Source: CAYRGY01 sp964424075 (GTDB taxonomy: Bacteria > Patescibacteriota > Gracilibacteria > UBA1369). Taken from it: a stretch of 64,000 bases of DNA. Position numbers and translations under genes: made by a program. The notes under the pieces were generated by a model, which was not told the DNA's origin, made no database searches, and was given only the letters and a program-made list of their open reading frames with translations. Location: positions 62,001-126,000 of the forward strand of contig CAYRGY010000002.1 of the NCBI GenBank assembly GCA_964424075.1, written 5' to 3'. Of the stretch, positions 7,025 through 15,399 are shown in pieces (the first letter of the stretch is position 1; each line of letters starts with the position of its first letter).

Positions 7025-8317
7025 ATGAATAATTTTTCACTGCTTAAAGGCGATTTACCTGAGCGCTCTGGAATTTCTAAGCTGCAACAGAAACTTGCTG
7101 TGGCAATTTCGGCTATAACTATGGCTACCCAACTCGCCTGTACCAATGTGATAGATGAGTCTGAGCGGCAAACTGATCTGACTGCAATAATTGATGAAAA
7201 TCCAGAACTTGCAGAGCTGAAGTCAAAGTATCCTCAAGTTTTTGAGGCTTTAAAAACAGTTGAGCTGCCTGGCTTAGAGGACCAGGTTTTAGAATATTAT
7301 CAGCTTTATCAGGAAGGAAATGACCCTGATTTAAATCAAAGCGGTGCTGCAGTTGAAGATATAACTGGAGCAACACAATTGTCGGAACAGGAATTAACGC
7401 AGCTATATGCACAGAAAGCAGCTTGGGTAATGCATATTGCTCCACGATTACCTTGGAGTTTTGCTGAAATGCCGGAGACAGAAATCATGTTTGATCAAAA
7501 TTCTATTCGACATTATCGCGGTGAATTTTTTGACTTAGTTCCTGTAAATCATCAAGAAGTTTATAAATATATGCAGGAAAACGAGTTAATTAAGGATACG
7601 CCGGAAGAAACTGCATACGCAGTAATGAATTGGTTTCGGGATAATGTGATTCATCTATCTGCTGAGGAGCAGGAATCTGAGCAGTTTGCCTTGGATACTT
7701 ATGGGCATACTATGGCGCCAAGTACTGAAGAAATTTTGGAATTATCAAATCAAAATAAGTGGATTAGAGTTGCTGGCTGTCATGGATCAGCCAAACTTTT
7801 TAAAAATATGATGGAAGCTGTGGGAATTGCAGTCAAGCATGGAATTATTGAGATAAATGAAGGTAGACATGCCACAGTGGAGCTGCCGTTTTTGGGTAAA
7901 GCTTTATATCATGCCGACGACTTACACAGTTTTCATGGCCTAACCTCTGACGGTCAGGCAATTCCTCTCCAGGAGATTTTGGTTGATAGGGAAAAAGTGA
8001 ATTCACTGAGGGTAAATGAGTTATTCGAATCTGATCCGGATGATGTTAGCGTGGCTTATTTGGAGCATCAATTTTACTTAGCTGAAAAATTCCTAACCGA
8101 CAGGGTATTATTGCAATATGCCTACTATGCAACCGGTAAAGATTCAGTTCGTCCGTTTAGCGTCGATGATATTGGTTTTCAATTACCGGAAGATCGCTTG
8201 AATGCTTGGTATACGAAAGTTGAGGACGAGTTACTCCGAATTGGGGATGGAAATTTCAATGCAGCATTCACTAAATTGGCAGAGATAAATAATGAAAGGT
8301 ATTTCAGTAAAAACTAA
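7025..8317 (+). CDS. Lipoprotein with transglutaminase-like cysteine protease domain
   Basis: 430 residues from ATG 7025; longer upstream starts add no signal. The N-terminus carries a hydrophobic stretch LAVAISAITMATQLACTN with lipobox-like QLAC. A papain/transglutaminase-like triad is visible: Cys252 in VAGCHGSAKLF, His282 in GRHATVELP and Asp298 in YHADDLH, with the usual C-H-D spacing. The region before (residues 40-200) is acidic and helical. Likely a surface-anchored enzyme or peptide-binding protein; the substrate is unknown. A promoter-like TTGCTT-17-TATTAT sits immediately upstream, so the mRNA would be nearly leaderless. Ends before a bidirectional terminator. Confidence 0.68.
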   Translation: MNNFSLLKGDLPERSGISKLQQKLAVAISAITMATQLACTNVIDESERQTDLTAIIDENPELAELKSKYPQVFEALKTVELPGLEDQVLEYYQLYQEGNDPDLNQSGAAVEDITGATQLSEQELTQLYAQKAAWVMHIAPRLPWSFAEMPETEIMFDQNSIRHYRGEFFDLVPVNHQEVYKYMQENELIKDTPEETAYAVMNWFRDNVIHLSAEEQESEQFALDTYGHTMAPSTEEILELSNQNKWIRVAGCHGSAKLFKNMMEAVGIAVKHGIIEINEGRHATVELPFLGKALYHADDLHSFHGLTSDGQAIPLQEILVDREKVNSLRVNELFESDPDDVSVAYLEHQFYLAEKFLTDRVLLQYAYYATGKDSVRPFSVDDIGFQLPEDRLNAWYTKVEDELLRIGDGNFNAAFTKLAEINNERYFSKN

Positions 8318-8502
8318 GCAGATTTTTCGTAGTCTTCTTCAGTATTTTTTTCGCTAGGCTTTTGAAGAGACTTTGCAGTATTTTGAATAGGAAAAAATCC
8401 CCAAGCTTATGCCGATGCATTGTGTTGATTTTGCATTGCTGGCTGAAATGCAACAAAAGTTGAAATTTCAGAAGTACTCGACTGGGGATGTGATGGAAAT
8501 TT

Positions 8503-8534
8503 AAAAAAGCCCTTCCTACAGAGAAGGGCTTTTT
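8503..8534. terminator. Bidirectional intrinsic terminator
   Basis: AGCCCTTC (8508-8515) pairs with GAAGGGCT (8523-8530), flanked by an A run on the left and a T run on the right, so it works in both directions. It separates the convergent genes ending at 8317 and 8540. Confidence 0.85.
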
Positions 8535-8539
8535 ATGTA

Positions 8540-8941
8540 TTAAGCTGATGGGGTTGGACCTCCTCCGCCCTGCTCACCTTGTTCGGGCATGATTGGGCTG
8601 CCGGTTGGCAGATCCTTAAAGTTTCTTTTTACTACGAAGTAATAGATGATTGCGCCTATTACACCGGTTAATACCATCACAATAATCCAAACAGCTTTGT
8701 TATCGATTGGTTTGCTGGCAGCATGAATGATCATAAGCAGCCAAAAAATGAAGGCTACCACTCCGATAACCAAAGAGATACCGAAAATCAGTAGTCCTGC
8801 GCCCAAGAAATTACCCATTTGTTCTTCCAGAACTTCACAGGGAACCTCCTCACCGTTGAGGTAACATTGCGCAAAGGCGGCTTGAACTTGCATCACTAGA
8901 CCGGCCAGAGATGCACTTGCAATAGCGAGATATTTTTTCAT
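8540..8941 (-). CDS. Membrane protein with PLDc_N-like domain
   Basis: 133 residues. Signal peptide (residues 1-24, cleaved after AFA or similar), a short Cys-containing loop, then two transmembrane helices. The second half, FWLLMIIHAASKPIDNKAVW followed by GAIIYYFVVKRN, matches the small PLDc_N (phospholipase D-nuclease N-terminal) membrane domain, which occurs alone in many bacteria. The C-tail is Pro/Gly-rich. Function unknown. Single gene ending at the terminator at 8503-8534. Confidence 0.7.
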   Translation of the reverse strand: MKKYLAIASASLAGLVMQVQAAFAQCYLNGEEVPCEVLEEQMGNFLGAGLLIFGISLVIGVVAFIFWLLMIIHAASKPIDNKAVWIIVMVLTGVIGAIIYYFVVKRNFKDLPTGSPIMPEQGEQGGGGPTPSA

Positions 8942-9014
8942 TTATGTCTTTATTAATGAATACGACTGTATTTAATTATATTCATTTTTCTATGAAAAAC
9001 CAGCAGAACTTTTT

Positions 9015-9938
9015 TTATAGATTTATTGCTGAAAGTGGATTGACAGTTCCAGGATCCTTATTGGATTCATACTCTGAAGCTGCTTCAATGCTTGAAGCGG
9101 CTACTTTAGCTGAAGTTAGACCATAATGACTTAAATCCAGACGGAATTTTACCTCTGCTGTTTGAGGATTAGGGTTGGAGCAATGGGGATCAACAATTAT
9201 TAATTCTTGATGATTAATAATTTTGTCGAAAATTTCTCTATATACATCCAGCTTAACCAGGTGTATTTTCCCATGATCATTGGGACTACTATGATGCTCT
9301 GCGGGTAATTCATAATATTGATCATTGATTCGTTTAAGCATTTTGAGCGCTTGTAGAATGTTTGGATCTGTTTGAGCGTTTACATGGGCTGCCAGTCTTT
9401 TTGCTTTTTGTTTGGGCAAAGAATATGCTGAGATGAATGAAGGTATAGCCCATACAGAAAAGACTCCCAGAGCAAGCGCAACTTGCTCCCAGACAAAAAG
9501 CCTATTGCTATTTAATGCTAAATTGCCCCCAGCCATGGCGATGGCACCTGGTAAAGAAGCCGTTAGAGTCTTTGATACTCCATCTTTCAGTGCCACATTA
9601 CCATCTACATATTCGGGTAATGAAGATTCATCAATTTTAAAACACTGTAAAACTTTAGTTCTGACCCGTGAACTAATAACTTCCCAGTCATTCAGAGTAA
9701 TTTTCTCAGGCTTATTATAGAATTGCTGACGGACTTCATTCCAAAAAACTTCATTAATCAATTGTTGATCAAGTTTAGGAATAATGTCATTGGGATGCTG
9801 ATATTTATTTCCCTGAATATCATTAATTTTTACTCTATTTTTGACAAACTTCGTCTCATCAACAGTATAGATACTAACAGGTGCCGAATTTCGGTCATTA
9901 TTAAAGTCGGACGAAGGAATTGTGTCTGAGTGTTGCAT
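9015..9938 (-). CDS. Hypothetical protein with a central membrane segment
   Basis: 307 residues from ATG 9938. The N-terminal about 120 residues are soluble and polar. Two adjacent hydrophobic stretches follow (LTASLPGAIAMAGGNLAL and VALALGVFSVWAIPSFISAY), probably a membrane hairpin, then a charged C-terminal domain with HVNAQTDPNILQALKMLKRI and a His-rich loop (PAEHHSSPNDHG). No known family recognised, no catalytic motif assigned. Monocistronic, flanked by AT-rich spacers. Confidence 0.6.
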   Translation of the reverse strand: MQHSDTIPSSDFNNDRNSAPVSIYTVDETKFVKNRVKINDIQGNKYQHPNDIIPKLDQQLINEVFWNEVRQQFYNKPEKITLNDWEVISSRVRTKVLQCFKIDESSLPEYVDGNVALKDGVSKTLTASLPGAIAMAGGNLALNSNRLFVWEQVALALGVFSVWAIPSFISAYSLPKQKAKRLAAHVNAQTDPNILQALKMLKRINDQYYELPAEHHSSPNDHGKIHLVKLDVYREIFDKIINHQELIIVDPHCSNPNPQTAEVKFRLDLSHYGLTSAKVAASSIEAASEYESNKDPGTVNPLSAINL

Positions 9939-10048
9939 TATGTATTTTAAGATTCCTTTATACTACTAATTTCAGATATTTCAAATAATTTTGCAATAGT
10001 TAAGCAGCTTGATTTTTAGCCAATTATTACTATAATGCATTTACTTTT

Positions 10049-10125
10049 GGGCCTGTAGCTCAGCTGGCTAGAGCACTCCCATGGCATGGGAGGGGTCGTG
10101 AGTTCGAATCTCATCAGGTCCACCA
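10049..10125 (+). tRNA. tRNA-Ala (anticodon GGC), CCA encoded
   Basis: Acceptor GGGCCTG/CAGGTCC gives the G3-U70 wobble that is the alanine identity element; anticodon stem CTCCC/GGGAG with loop ATGGCAT (anticodon GGC); T arm GTGAG-TTCGAAT-CTCAT; A plus CCA at 10122-10125. Followed after 10 bp by tRNA-Pro. Confidence 0.95.
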
Positions 10126-10135
10126 AAAATAGTGT

Positions 10136-10212
<77 letters not shown>

Positions 10213-10213
10213 A

Positions 10214-10318
10214 TTTAGACTTTCGGAAAAATCAGGCGAAATAGCTAAACTACTTAAAAGTCTGGAATATGAAAAACTGATTCCCGATGCTGTAGTGAAT
10301 AATGCAGGTGTTTATTAA
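10214..10318 (+). pseudogene. Gene fragment directly after tRNA-Pro
   Basis: An open frame beginning at the tRNA 3' end reads FRLSEKSGEIAKLLKSLEYE and ends KLIPDAVVNNAGVY at TAA 10316. It has no start, and composition is coding-like. It looks like the 3' end of a gene lost by recombination at the tRNA. Rest of the 10319-10413 spacer: nothing seen. Confidence 0.4.
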
Positions 10319-10413
10319 CATCGCCCCTTATATTGGATAGTTTTAATTTATATATTACAACATATTTTTATATTCCTCACCAGCCTATAAAGTAATCATC
10401 TAATACCTCAACT

Positions 10414-10441
10414 TTGACTTCCTGATTTTTTGTGCTATACC
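10414..10441 (+). promoter_or_regulatory. Promoter of gene 10464
   Basis: TTGACT (10414-10419), 16-bp spacer, TATACC (10436-10441); the transcript would start about 10448. Confidence 0.55.
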
Positions 10442-10463
10442 TTACTCTCCTAATATGTAAAGT

Positions 10464-11144
10464 ATGAATAAGTCCAATAAGGAATCCAGCTTCCATAGTG
10501 TTGAAGTTTTTGACCACAATATGGATTACCTAATTAATAATCCACATTTGCACGAACAATTGAAACGTCAACATGGTGTCAGACCTGATGCGCATATTGA
10601 AGATCTAGCTACTCGAATGGTGGATAGAATGTCTTTGCAAAAGCCATATGGAGTTAGTGTTGAAGCAATTGAGCAAGCAATTGATAGGAGGGTGATGTCA
10701 AGCCATGCCAGAGAATTGATGGAGACTATTTTTTCCAAACATAGAGATGAATGGAGAAAAATGATTCCGGAATTAGATAATTCAGCTTATGCATTTACGA
10801 TTAGAAGGGCGTCTGATAATAATCCATTTGCGGTAGATTTGGAGGTCCTGGAACAGACCAGTAATAAAGATTCCAATATTATTGCTAGATATGCAGTGAG
10901 GAAAATGGATGACGGCTCTATTGCAATTGATGTTGCCGAAAAATTTTTGCCGGCTGAGATTTATTTTTATAAGGATCAATTAAAACAATTATTATTAAAA
11001 AGGTCTTACACTGATGCAACTTTTCAAAGCATAGGTAAATTATGTGCAAGTTTGGCAAAATTTGCAGATGAATCAGGAGATGAGGGCATTAAAAGCATTG
11101 TCAGTACTGTAAAAGAAAAGTTACATCTTGTTGACAATTCTTAA
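10464..11144 (+). CDS. Hypothetical soluble protein
   Basis: 226 residues, no signal peptide and no membrane segment. Largely helical and charged: an N-terminal part with HLHEQLKRQHGVRPDAHIED, a middle with beta-like segments (AYAFTIRRA, IARYAVRKMDDGSIAIDVAE), and a helical C-terminal third (LKQLLLKRSYTDATFQSIGK). No recognised domain or catalytic motif. It has its own well-formed promoter and a short leader without Shine-Dalgarno. Monocistronic. Confidence 0.6.
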   Translation: MNKSNKESSFHSVEVFDHNMDYLINNPHLHEQLKRQHGVRPDAHIEDLATRMVDRMSLQKPYGVSVEAIEQAIDRRVMSSHARELMETIFSKHRDEWRKMIPELDNSAYAFTIRRASDNNPFAVDLEVLEQTSNKDSNIIARYAVRKMDDGSIAIDVAEKFLPAEIYFYKDQLKQLLLKRSYTDATFQSIGKLCASLAKFADESGDEGIKSIVSTVKEKLHLVDNS

Positions 11145-11149
11145 TTTTA

Positions 11150-11177
11150 TTGACTTTTTCAAGTCTTGTGATATAAC
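11150..11177 (+). promoter_or_regulatory. Promoter of lipoprotein 11201
   Basis: TTGACT (11150-11155), 16-bp spacer, TATAAC (11172-11177). Good match to the sigma-70 consensus. Confidence 0.6.
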
Positions 11178-11200
11178 AATTTTGAAATTAACCAATCATT

Positions 11201-11671
11201 ATGAATTTAAATAGATCACTGCAAGCGGGAGCACTAGCGGCAGCAATAGCCGTATCAGGCTGTAACAGGGATAAAGAGGAAGAATATATCATCCCTTGTC
11301 CAGACAGCGGATGTGATATACAAGTTACTCCCACACATGGTTACGATTCTTATAGACTACATCAACCGTGTTTTCCGGAGATCAATCGTGCCTGCGACCT
11401 ATACACAGATGTTAATAGCGGTGTGGACTTGGTTTGGCATGAGAATGTACTTGATTACTGTTGGAACAATCGTCATCAGGTAATCAGTTGTTTAGCAGAT
11501 GATTATTCTCCAGAGGTGTTTCATGCCAGTGACAGTTGTAATAATATTGTTGAAAATACTTGGTCTGAAGTGAATAGTCTATTCTACAACTATCCAAGAA
11601 GAACTACTTGTATTCCGGGATCAACCATTGATGTTCAATGTTTTTACCTACCCGGTAATCAATGTTACTAA
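11201..11671 (+). CDS. Cysteine-rich lipoprotein
   Basis: 156 residues. Signal peptide MNLNRSLQAGALAAAIAVSGC with lipobox AVSGC. The mature protein has about 11 further cysteines (PCPDSGCD, QPCFPEINRACD, YCWNN, SCLADD, DSCNN, TTCIPG, QCFYLPGNQCY), suggesting several disulfide bonds and extracytoplasmic folding. No known family. Own promoter, TTAACCA 6 nt before the ATG, and a strong terminator 30 bp downstream. Confidence 0.72.
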   Translation: MNLNRSLQAGALAAAIAVSGCNRDKEEEYIIPCPDSGCDIQVTPTHGYDSYRLHQPCFPEINRACDLYTDVNSGVDLVWHENVLDYCWNNRHQVISCLADDYSPEVFHASDSCNNIVENTWSEVNSLFYNYPRRTTCIPGSTIDVQCFYLPGNQCY

Positions 11672-11701
11672 GAAATATTGACTTATTTTTAAAGCAGAAT
11701 T

Positions 11702-11743
11702 AGCATTTGCTTGTGCGGGAAGTGCAACAAATGCTTTTTGTTT
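11702..11743 (+). terminator. Intrinsic terminator
   Basis: AGCATTTG (11702-11709) pairs with CAAATGCT (11728-11735), with a few more inner pairs and a GGGAA loop, followed by TTTTTGTTT. Terminates the lipoprotein at 11201. Confidence 0.85.
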
Positions 11744-11782
11744 GATACACCCCGCTGATACTCGAGAAGCAGAGGAGGAACC

Positions 11783-12214
11783 TTGCGTGTTTTGATAATC
11801 GCCTGTGTTGCACTGTTCTCGACGGGGTGTTACGCCACCACCAGCAGTGGGGGCGGAGCCTATGTCGAGGGAGGAGCGCACTACGGAGCTTCGGTGAAAG
11901 CCGGAAATCCACATCCCAACAATAACTGTTCGCAGCACCCTTGCCAGCGAACCTACTACGGCAGCTATCAGCAGCCGACCGGGAGTTCTGGCTATGTCAC
12001 GGCTCCCCCACCACCACCTCCACAGCCGGCATATCGACATGGCGGCAGTGTACAACCGGCTTCCTATGGACATCCTGTCCCATATGGACAAACGGCTCGC
12101 CAGCCAGCGTCACCGGGATATCAGCCACCTCCACCTTCGACCGGACCCAAGTGCTACTGCCCTCCAGGCGGAAGCCACTGCCCTTGCAGGCAAAGAAGGT
12201 ACTATCAAAGGTGA
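11783..12214 (+). CDS. Pro/Gly/Tyr-rich lipoprotein, foreign-looking
   Basis: 143 residues from TTG 11783, chosen because AGAGGAGG lies just upstream, a near-perfect Shine-Dalgarno. The N-terminus RVLIIACVALFSTGC is a lipoprotein signal with lipobox STGC. The mature part is low complexity: Gly-rich, then Pro runs (APPPPPPQPAY) and Tyr/Gln, with a Cys-rich tail (CYCPPGGSHCPC). GC content is far above the window average. Composition, ribosome-binding site and TTG start all differ from neighbours, so a recent transfer or a mis-assembled insert is possible. It sits between a terminator (11702) and a long hairpin (12247). Confidence 0.6.
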   Translation: MRVLIIACVALFSTGCYATTSSGGGAYVEGGAHYGASVKAGNPHPNNNCSQHPCQRTYYGSYQQPTGSSGYVTAPPPPPPQPAYRHGGSVQPASYGHPVPYGQTARQPASPGYQPPPPSTGPKCYCPPGGSHCPCRQRRYYQR

Positions 12215-12246
12215 GGGCTGTCTGAATCAGAATTTGAGAAAGCGTG

Positions 12247-12301
12247 CCGGATAGGGGTTGAGCTTCACCAGCTACATCGGTGAAAGCTCCCCCTCATCCG
12301 G
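12247..12301. other. Long stem-loop between convergent genes
   Basis: CCGGAT-GGGG-GAGCTT-CACC pairs with GGTG-AAGCTC-CCCC-ATCCGG around a 9-nt loop, about 20 base pairs with small bulges. There is no T tract, so a factor-independent terminator is doubtful; it may be the end of the foreign segment carrying the 11783 gene. The rest of 12215-12369 shows nothing else. Confidence 0.5.
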
Positions 12302-12369
12302 GGCATCAAATTCAACACCTGAAAGTGTTTGGAATATATCACTGACGCAAACATACCTCCACTGCTTCT

Positions 12370-13509
12370 TTATTCCACTACCAGTGGTTCTTCAGTGTTG
12401 TTTTCTGTTTCGGCCAAAGGATCTTCTGCTGGAGCTTCCTCCGGATTATATGATTCCAGATTATCAATTTCCGGAGTAATCGATGTGATCATAAACAGTA
12501 TATTTTGCTCTTCATCAAGAGCCCCAGAGATTTTATACACCCTATTGTCAGCGATTTTTCGCAAAAATACTATTTCATCCTCAGTTTCAATTTTTTCCAG
12601 CCTGATTTGATCAAAAGTCAGATTTTCTGTGATTTCAGTTGCCAACGGTAGCAGATCTAAACGAACATATGCCGGATTTTCAGTTAAGTCATCAGGGCCA
12701 AATTCATAGACACGGAAAATGCTTTCGTCCTCTGAATCGCTGGCTGCATAGAACCAAAATTTGGGATATTCAATAGCAAACTTAAATGAATCACTTACAA
12801 ATAATGCATATTCGTTTTGAGGATCATAAGTAACAGGATCTTTTTCTTCTGGGATGACTAAAGTTTCAATTTCTTCATCAGTAGCTGCCCAATCAATATT
12901 TTTGAAACGATAAATTATTTCGGCAGCTTCCGCTCTGGTAATGAAGTGATCGGGGAAAATGCGATTTTCTTCGTCCGGATCTATTAAATTATGGATTTTG
13001 GCAAATTCAACATACTTGCTATACCATTGCTTTGGCATCACATCAGCATAAGGAATACCAGGATAGTTTGCGCTTTCCACATCAACATCTTGAGCAAGCA
13101 GCAACATTTTCAGGAATTCTACGAGATTGACATTCTGGCCGGGCTTGAAGCTACCATCAGGATAACCTTGTACTATTTCTTCATAAACTGCCCTATTCAA
13201 ATATCGTGTGTACCAAGCCATCTCCTCGATATCAGAAAAAGTGGCTGGAGCAATTCCCTGAATCATTTCCATCTCAGCTACCTCGAAAGCCAGTTTAAGC
13301 GCTTCGACTCGATTGATGGTGTTTTCAGGGCGAAAAGTATTGTCTTCATATCCCTCAATTATCTCATCATAACGAAGAGTTAAGATGGCATTGTAATTGG
13401 GATGATCTACCGGGACATCGGAGAAACTCTCCAGATCTCCTGGGTCAACTGCTAGAACTTGGGGAGCTAGAAGTAATGAAACTATAGTGGTAATGACTAA
13501 TTTTTTCAT
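12370..13509 (-). CDS. S-layer homology (SLH) domain protein
   Basis: 379 residues. Signal peptide 1-20 (cleaved after VLA). Three SLH domains: residues about 28-75 (FSDVPVDHPNYNAI, ending TINRVEALKLAFE), about 88-135 (FSDIEEMAWYTRYL, GYPDGSFKPGQNVNLVEFLK) and about 150-205 (YADVMPKQWYSKYV, ITRAEAAEIIYRF). SLH modules normally hold a protein on the cell wall. The C-terminal 160 residues form a domain of unknown fold beginning FVSDSFKFAIEYPKFWFYAA, resembling PsbP-like or stress-related beta domains (weak). The tail is acidic. ACAACCA lies 8 nt before the ATG. Same orientation as pepF upstream, with only 2 bp between. Confidence 0.9.
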   Translation of the reverse strand: MKKLVITTIVSLLLAPQVLAVDPGDLESFSDVPVDHPNYNAILTLRYDEIIEGYEDNTFRPENTINRVEALKLAFEVAEMEMIQGIAPATFSDIEEMAWYTRYLNRAVYEEIVQGYPDGSFKPGQNVNLVEFLKMLLLAQDVDVESANYPGIPYADVMPKQWYSKYVEFAKIHNLIDPDEENRIFPDHFITRAEAAEIIYRFKNIDWAATDEEIETLVIPEEKDPVTYDPQNEYALFVSDSFKFAIEYPKFWFYAASDSEDESIFRVYEFGPDDLTENPAYVRLDLLPLATEITENLTFDQIRLEKIETEDEIVFLRKIADNRVYKISGALDEEQNILFMITSITPEIDNLESYNPEEAPAEDPLAETENNTEEPLVVE

Positions 13510-13511
13510 AT

Positions 13512-15311
13512 TTATTTTGGTTGTTTACATAAGTTATTTAAGCACTGTTCGAAGTTTTTGACAACAGCTTTAAAAGTTTGGGGATTATCAAATGATAATC
13601 CAGCTTTTTTAAGTTGATTTAGGGGAAAGTCATTTCCGCCAGATGACAAGAAGTTTAAATAGTTCTTCCTAGCTTGTTCAGCTTTGGGGCCGGTTATTTC
13701 AGAAGCAAAATAGAATGCCGCCGCGATGCCGGTGGCATATTGATAAACATAATAATTATAATAGAAATGAGGAATGCGAGCCCATTCAAAACGAATGTAA
13801 TCGTCTTTGTCTACATCCGGACCATAGTATTGCTGATTTAATCGTTCGTAAGTTTCAGATAGATAGTCGGGTGTGATCGGCTCACCTTGTTCAACTCTTT
13901 GATGAACCAGTAATTCATATTCGGCGAACATAGTTTGCCGGAAATAGGTAGCGCGAATGGCGTCTATTTCATAAAGTAAAACCTGCAATCGCTGCTTTCC
14001 CTGAAGAGTCTTAAGCAAATGATCAGTTAAGAGTCTTTCATTGACAGTTGAGGCAATTTCAGCAGTAAAAATGGGATATTGAGCAACATTATAACTCTGA
14101 TTGGTTTTGGATAAATACGAATGCATAGAATGACCAGCCTCGTGTATAAGAGTGTAAACATCATTTAAGGTGCCGGTAAAATTCATTAAAATATAAGGAT
14201 GAGAATCATAGCAACCTCCTGAAAATGCCCCACTGCGCTTACCTTTATTTTCGTATTTATCAACCCAGCCCCCCTTAAGTCCTTTTTCCAAAGTATCAAC
14301 ATAGTCCTTACCCAAAGGCTTTAAGGCTTGAAGACATAATTCTACTGCCTGATCGTAGGTGAATTGAAATGGTTTGGCATCTATTAAATCGACCCGCAAA
14401 TCCCACATTTGCATTTTTTTGAGTTTCAACTGCTGCTTGCGATAATTGACGTATTTATAGAAGGCTGGCAGACCTGCATGAACGGCTTTAATCAGGTTTT
14501 GATAGACACTTGGTTTGATTTGATTGCGACTTAAGGCAGCTTCCAGGGTATGCTTATATTTACGAACATTGGCAAAGAAATGATGTTGCTTTAATTGAGA
14601 GTTAAGAATTTCGGCATAAGTATGAATATGACCTTGATAGGCTTTATACATCGCTTCAAAAGCATTCTGTCTTACCTGACGATTTTTCGATTCTAAAAAA
14701 TGTTGATAATTGCCGGCAGTTAAAGAGGTGAGTTTGCCCTTCGCATCCTTAACTTTTTCAAATTTCAAATCAACATTGTCCAAAGCACTAAAGATATTTT
14801 CAGGATCACTGGAAATTAGAGAGGCCTTGGAAAGCACTTTTTCTTCCGCATCAGAAAGAATGTGTTTTTTCTTTAAAATTATTTTTTTAAGATCAATTTT
14901 ATAATCAACAAATTTTTTGTCTGCTATGAGAGTTTTTATTTTTGCATCCGGCAATTTAGTTAATTCAGGTTGAATAAATGCAATCTCTTGTACAAATAAA
15001 TTATACAAATGTTCTGCTCGCTTGGTTTCAGAATTGGCCTGATTATTGGAAAGATCGGTAGAATATTTGTGATAAGCATAAACATAGAGTTTCTCCAGCA
15101 GTCGAGATATTTTATCAACTAAAAGAAAACACTCCAGAATTTTATTGGCACTTTTTAGCGTGCCGGGAAATTTCTTGATTCCGGGAAGCCATTTTTTAAT
15201 AGTCTGGAAATCTTTATCCCACTCTTTTGCTGATTTATACATAACTGATAAATCCCATTGATCTTTGATGGGTACTTTTGCTCTTGATGAATGGTAATAT
15301 TTAGAACTCAT
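13512..15311 (-). CDS. pepF: Oligoendopeptidase F (M3B metallopeptidase)
   Basis: Cytoplasmic zinc peptidase that degrades short peptides. 599 residues counted from ATG 15311 (MSSKYYHSSRAKVPIKDQWD), the usual start of the family; the frame stays open upstream but would run into the divergent topA promoter. The zinc site is HEAGHSMHSYL (His-Glu-x-x-His), with the third ligand Glu in FTAEIASTVNE. The helical N-terminal M3 domain precedes it. Length matches pepF (about 600). Divergent from topA. Confidence 0.93.
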   Translation of the reverse strand: MSSKYYHSSRAKVPIKDQWDLSVMYKSAKEWDKDFQTIKKWLPGIKKFPGTLKSANKILECFLLVDKISRLLEKLYVYAYHKYSTDLSNNQANSETKRAEHLYNLFVQEIAFIQPELTKLPDAKIKTLIADKKFVDYKIDLKKIILKKKHILSDAEEKVLSKASLISSDPENIFSALDNVDLKFEKVKDAKGKLTSLTAGNYQHFLESKNRQVRQNAFEAMYKAYQGHIHTYAEILNSQLKQHHFFANVRKYKHTLEAALSRNQIKPSVYQNLIKAVHAGLPAFYKYVNYRKQQLKLKKMQMWDLRVDLIDAKPFQFTYDQAVELCLQALKPLGKDYVDTLEKGLKGGWVDKYENKGKRSGAFSGGCYDSHPYILMNFTGTLNDVYTLIHEAGHSMHSYLSKTNQSYNVAQYPIFTAEIASTVNERLLTDHLLKTLQGKQRLQVLLYEIDAIRATYFRQTMFAEYELLVHQRVEQGEPITPDYLSETYERLNQQYYGPDVDKDDYIRFEWARIPHFYYNYYVYQYATGIAAAFYFASEITGPKAEQARKNYLNFLSSGGNDFPLNQLKKAGLSFDNPQTFKAVVKNFEQCLNNLCKQPK

Positions 15312-15399
15312 TTTTTGTTTCAAGTTAAAAAATTTGCCTAAAGTATAGCTTTGATTGTAATATTTTCCAAGTGAGTAAGAAAATAATAAACAAAAATAC

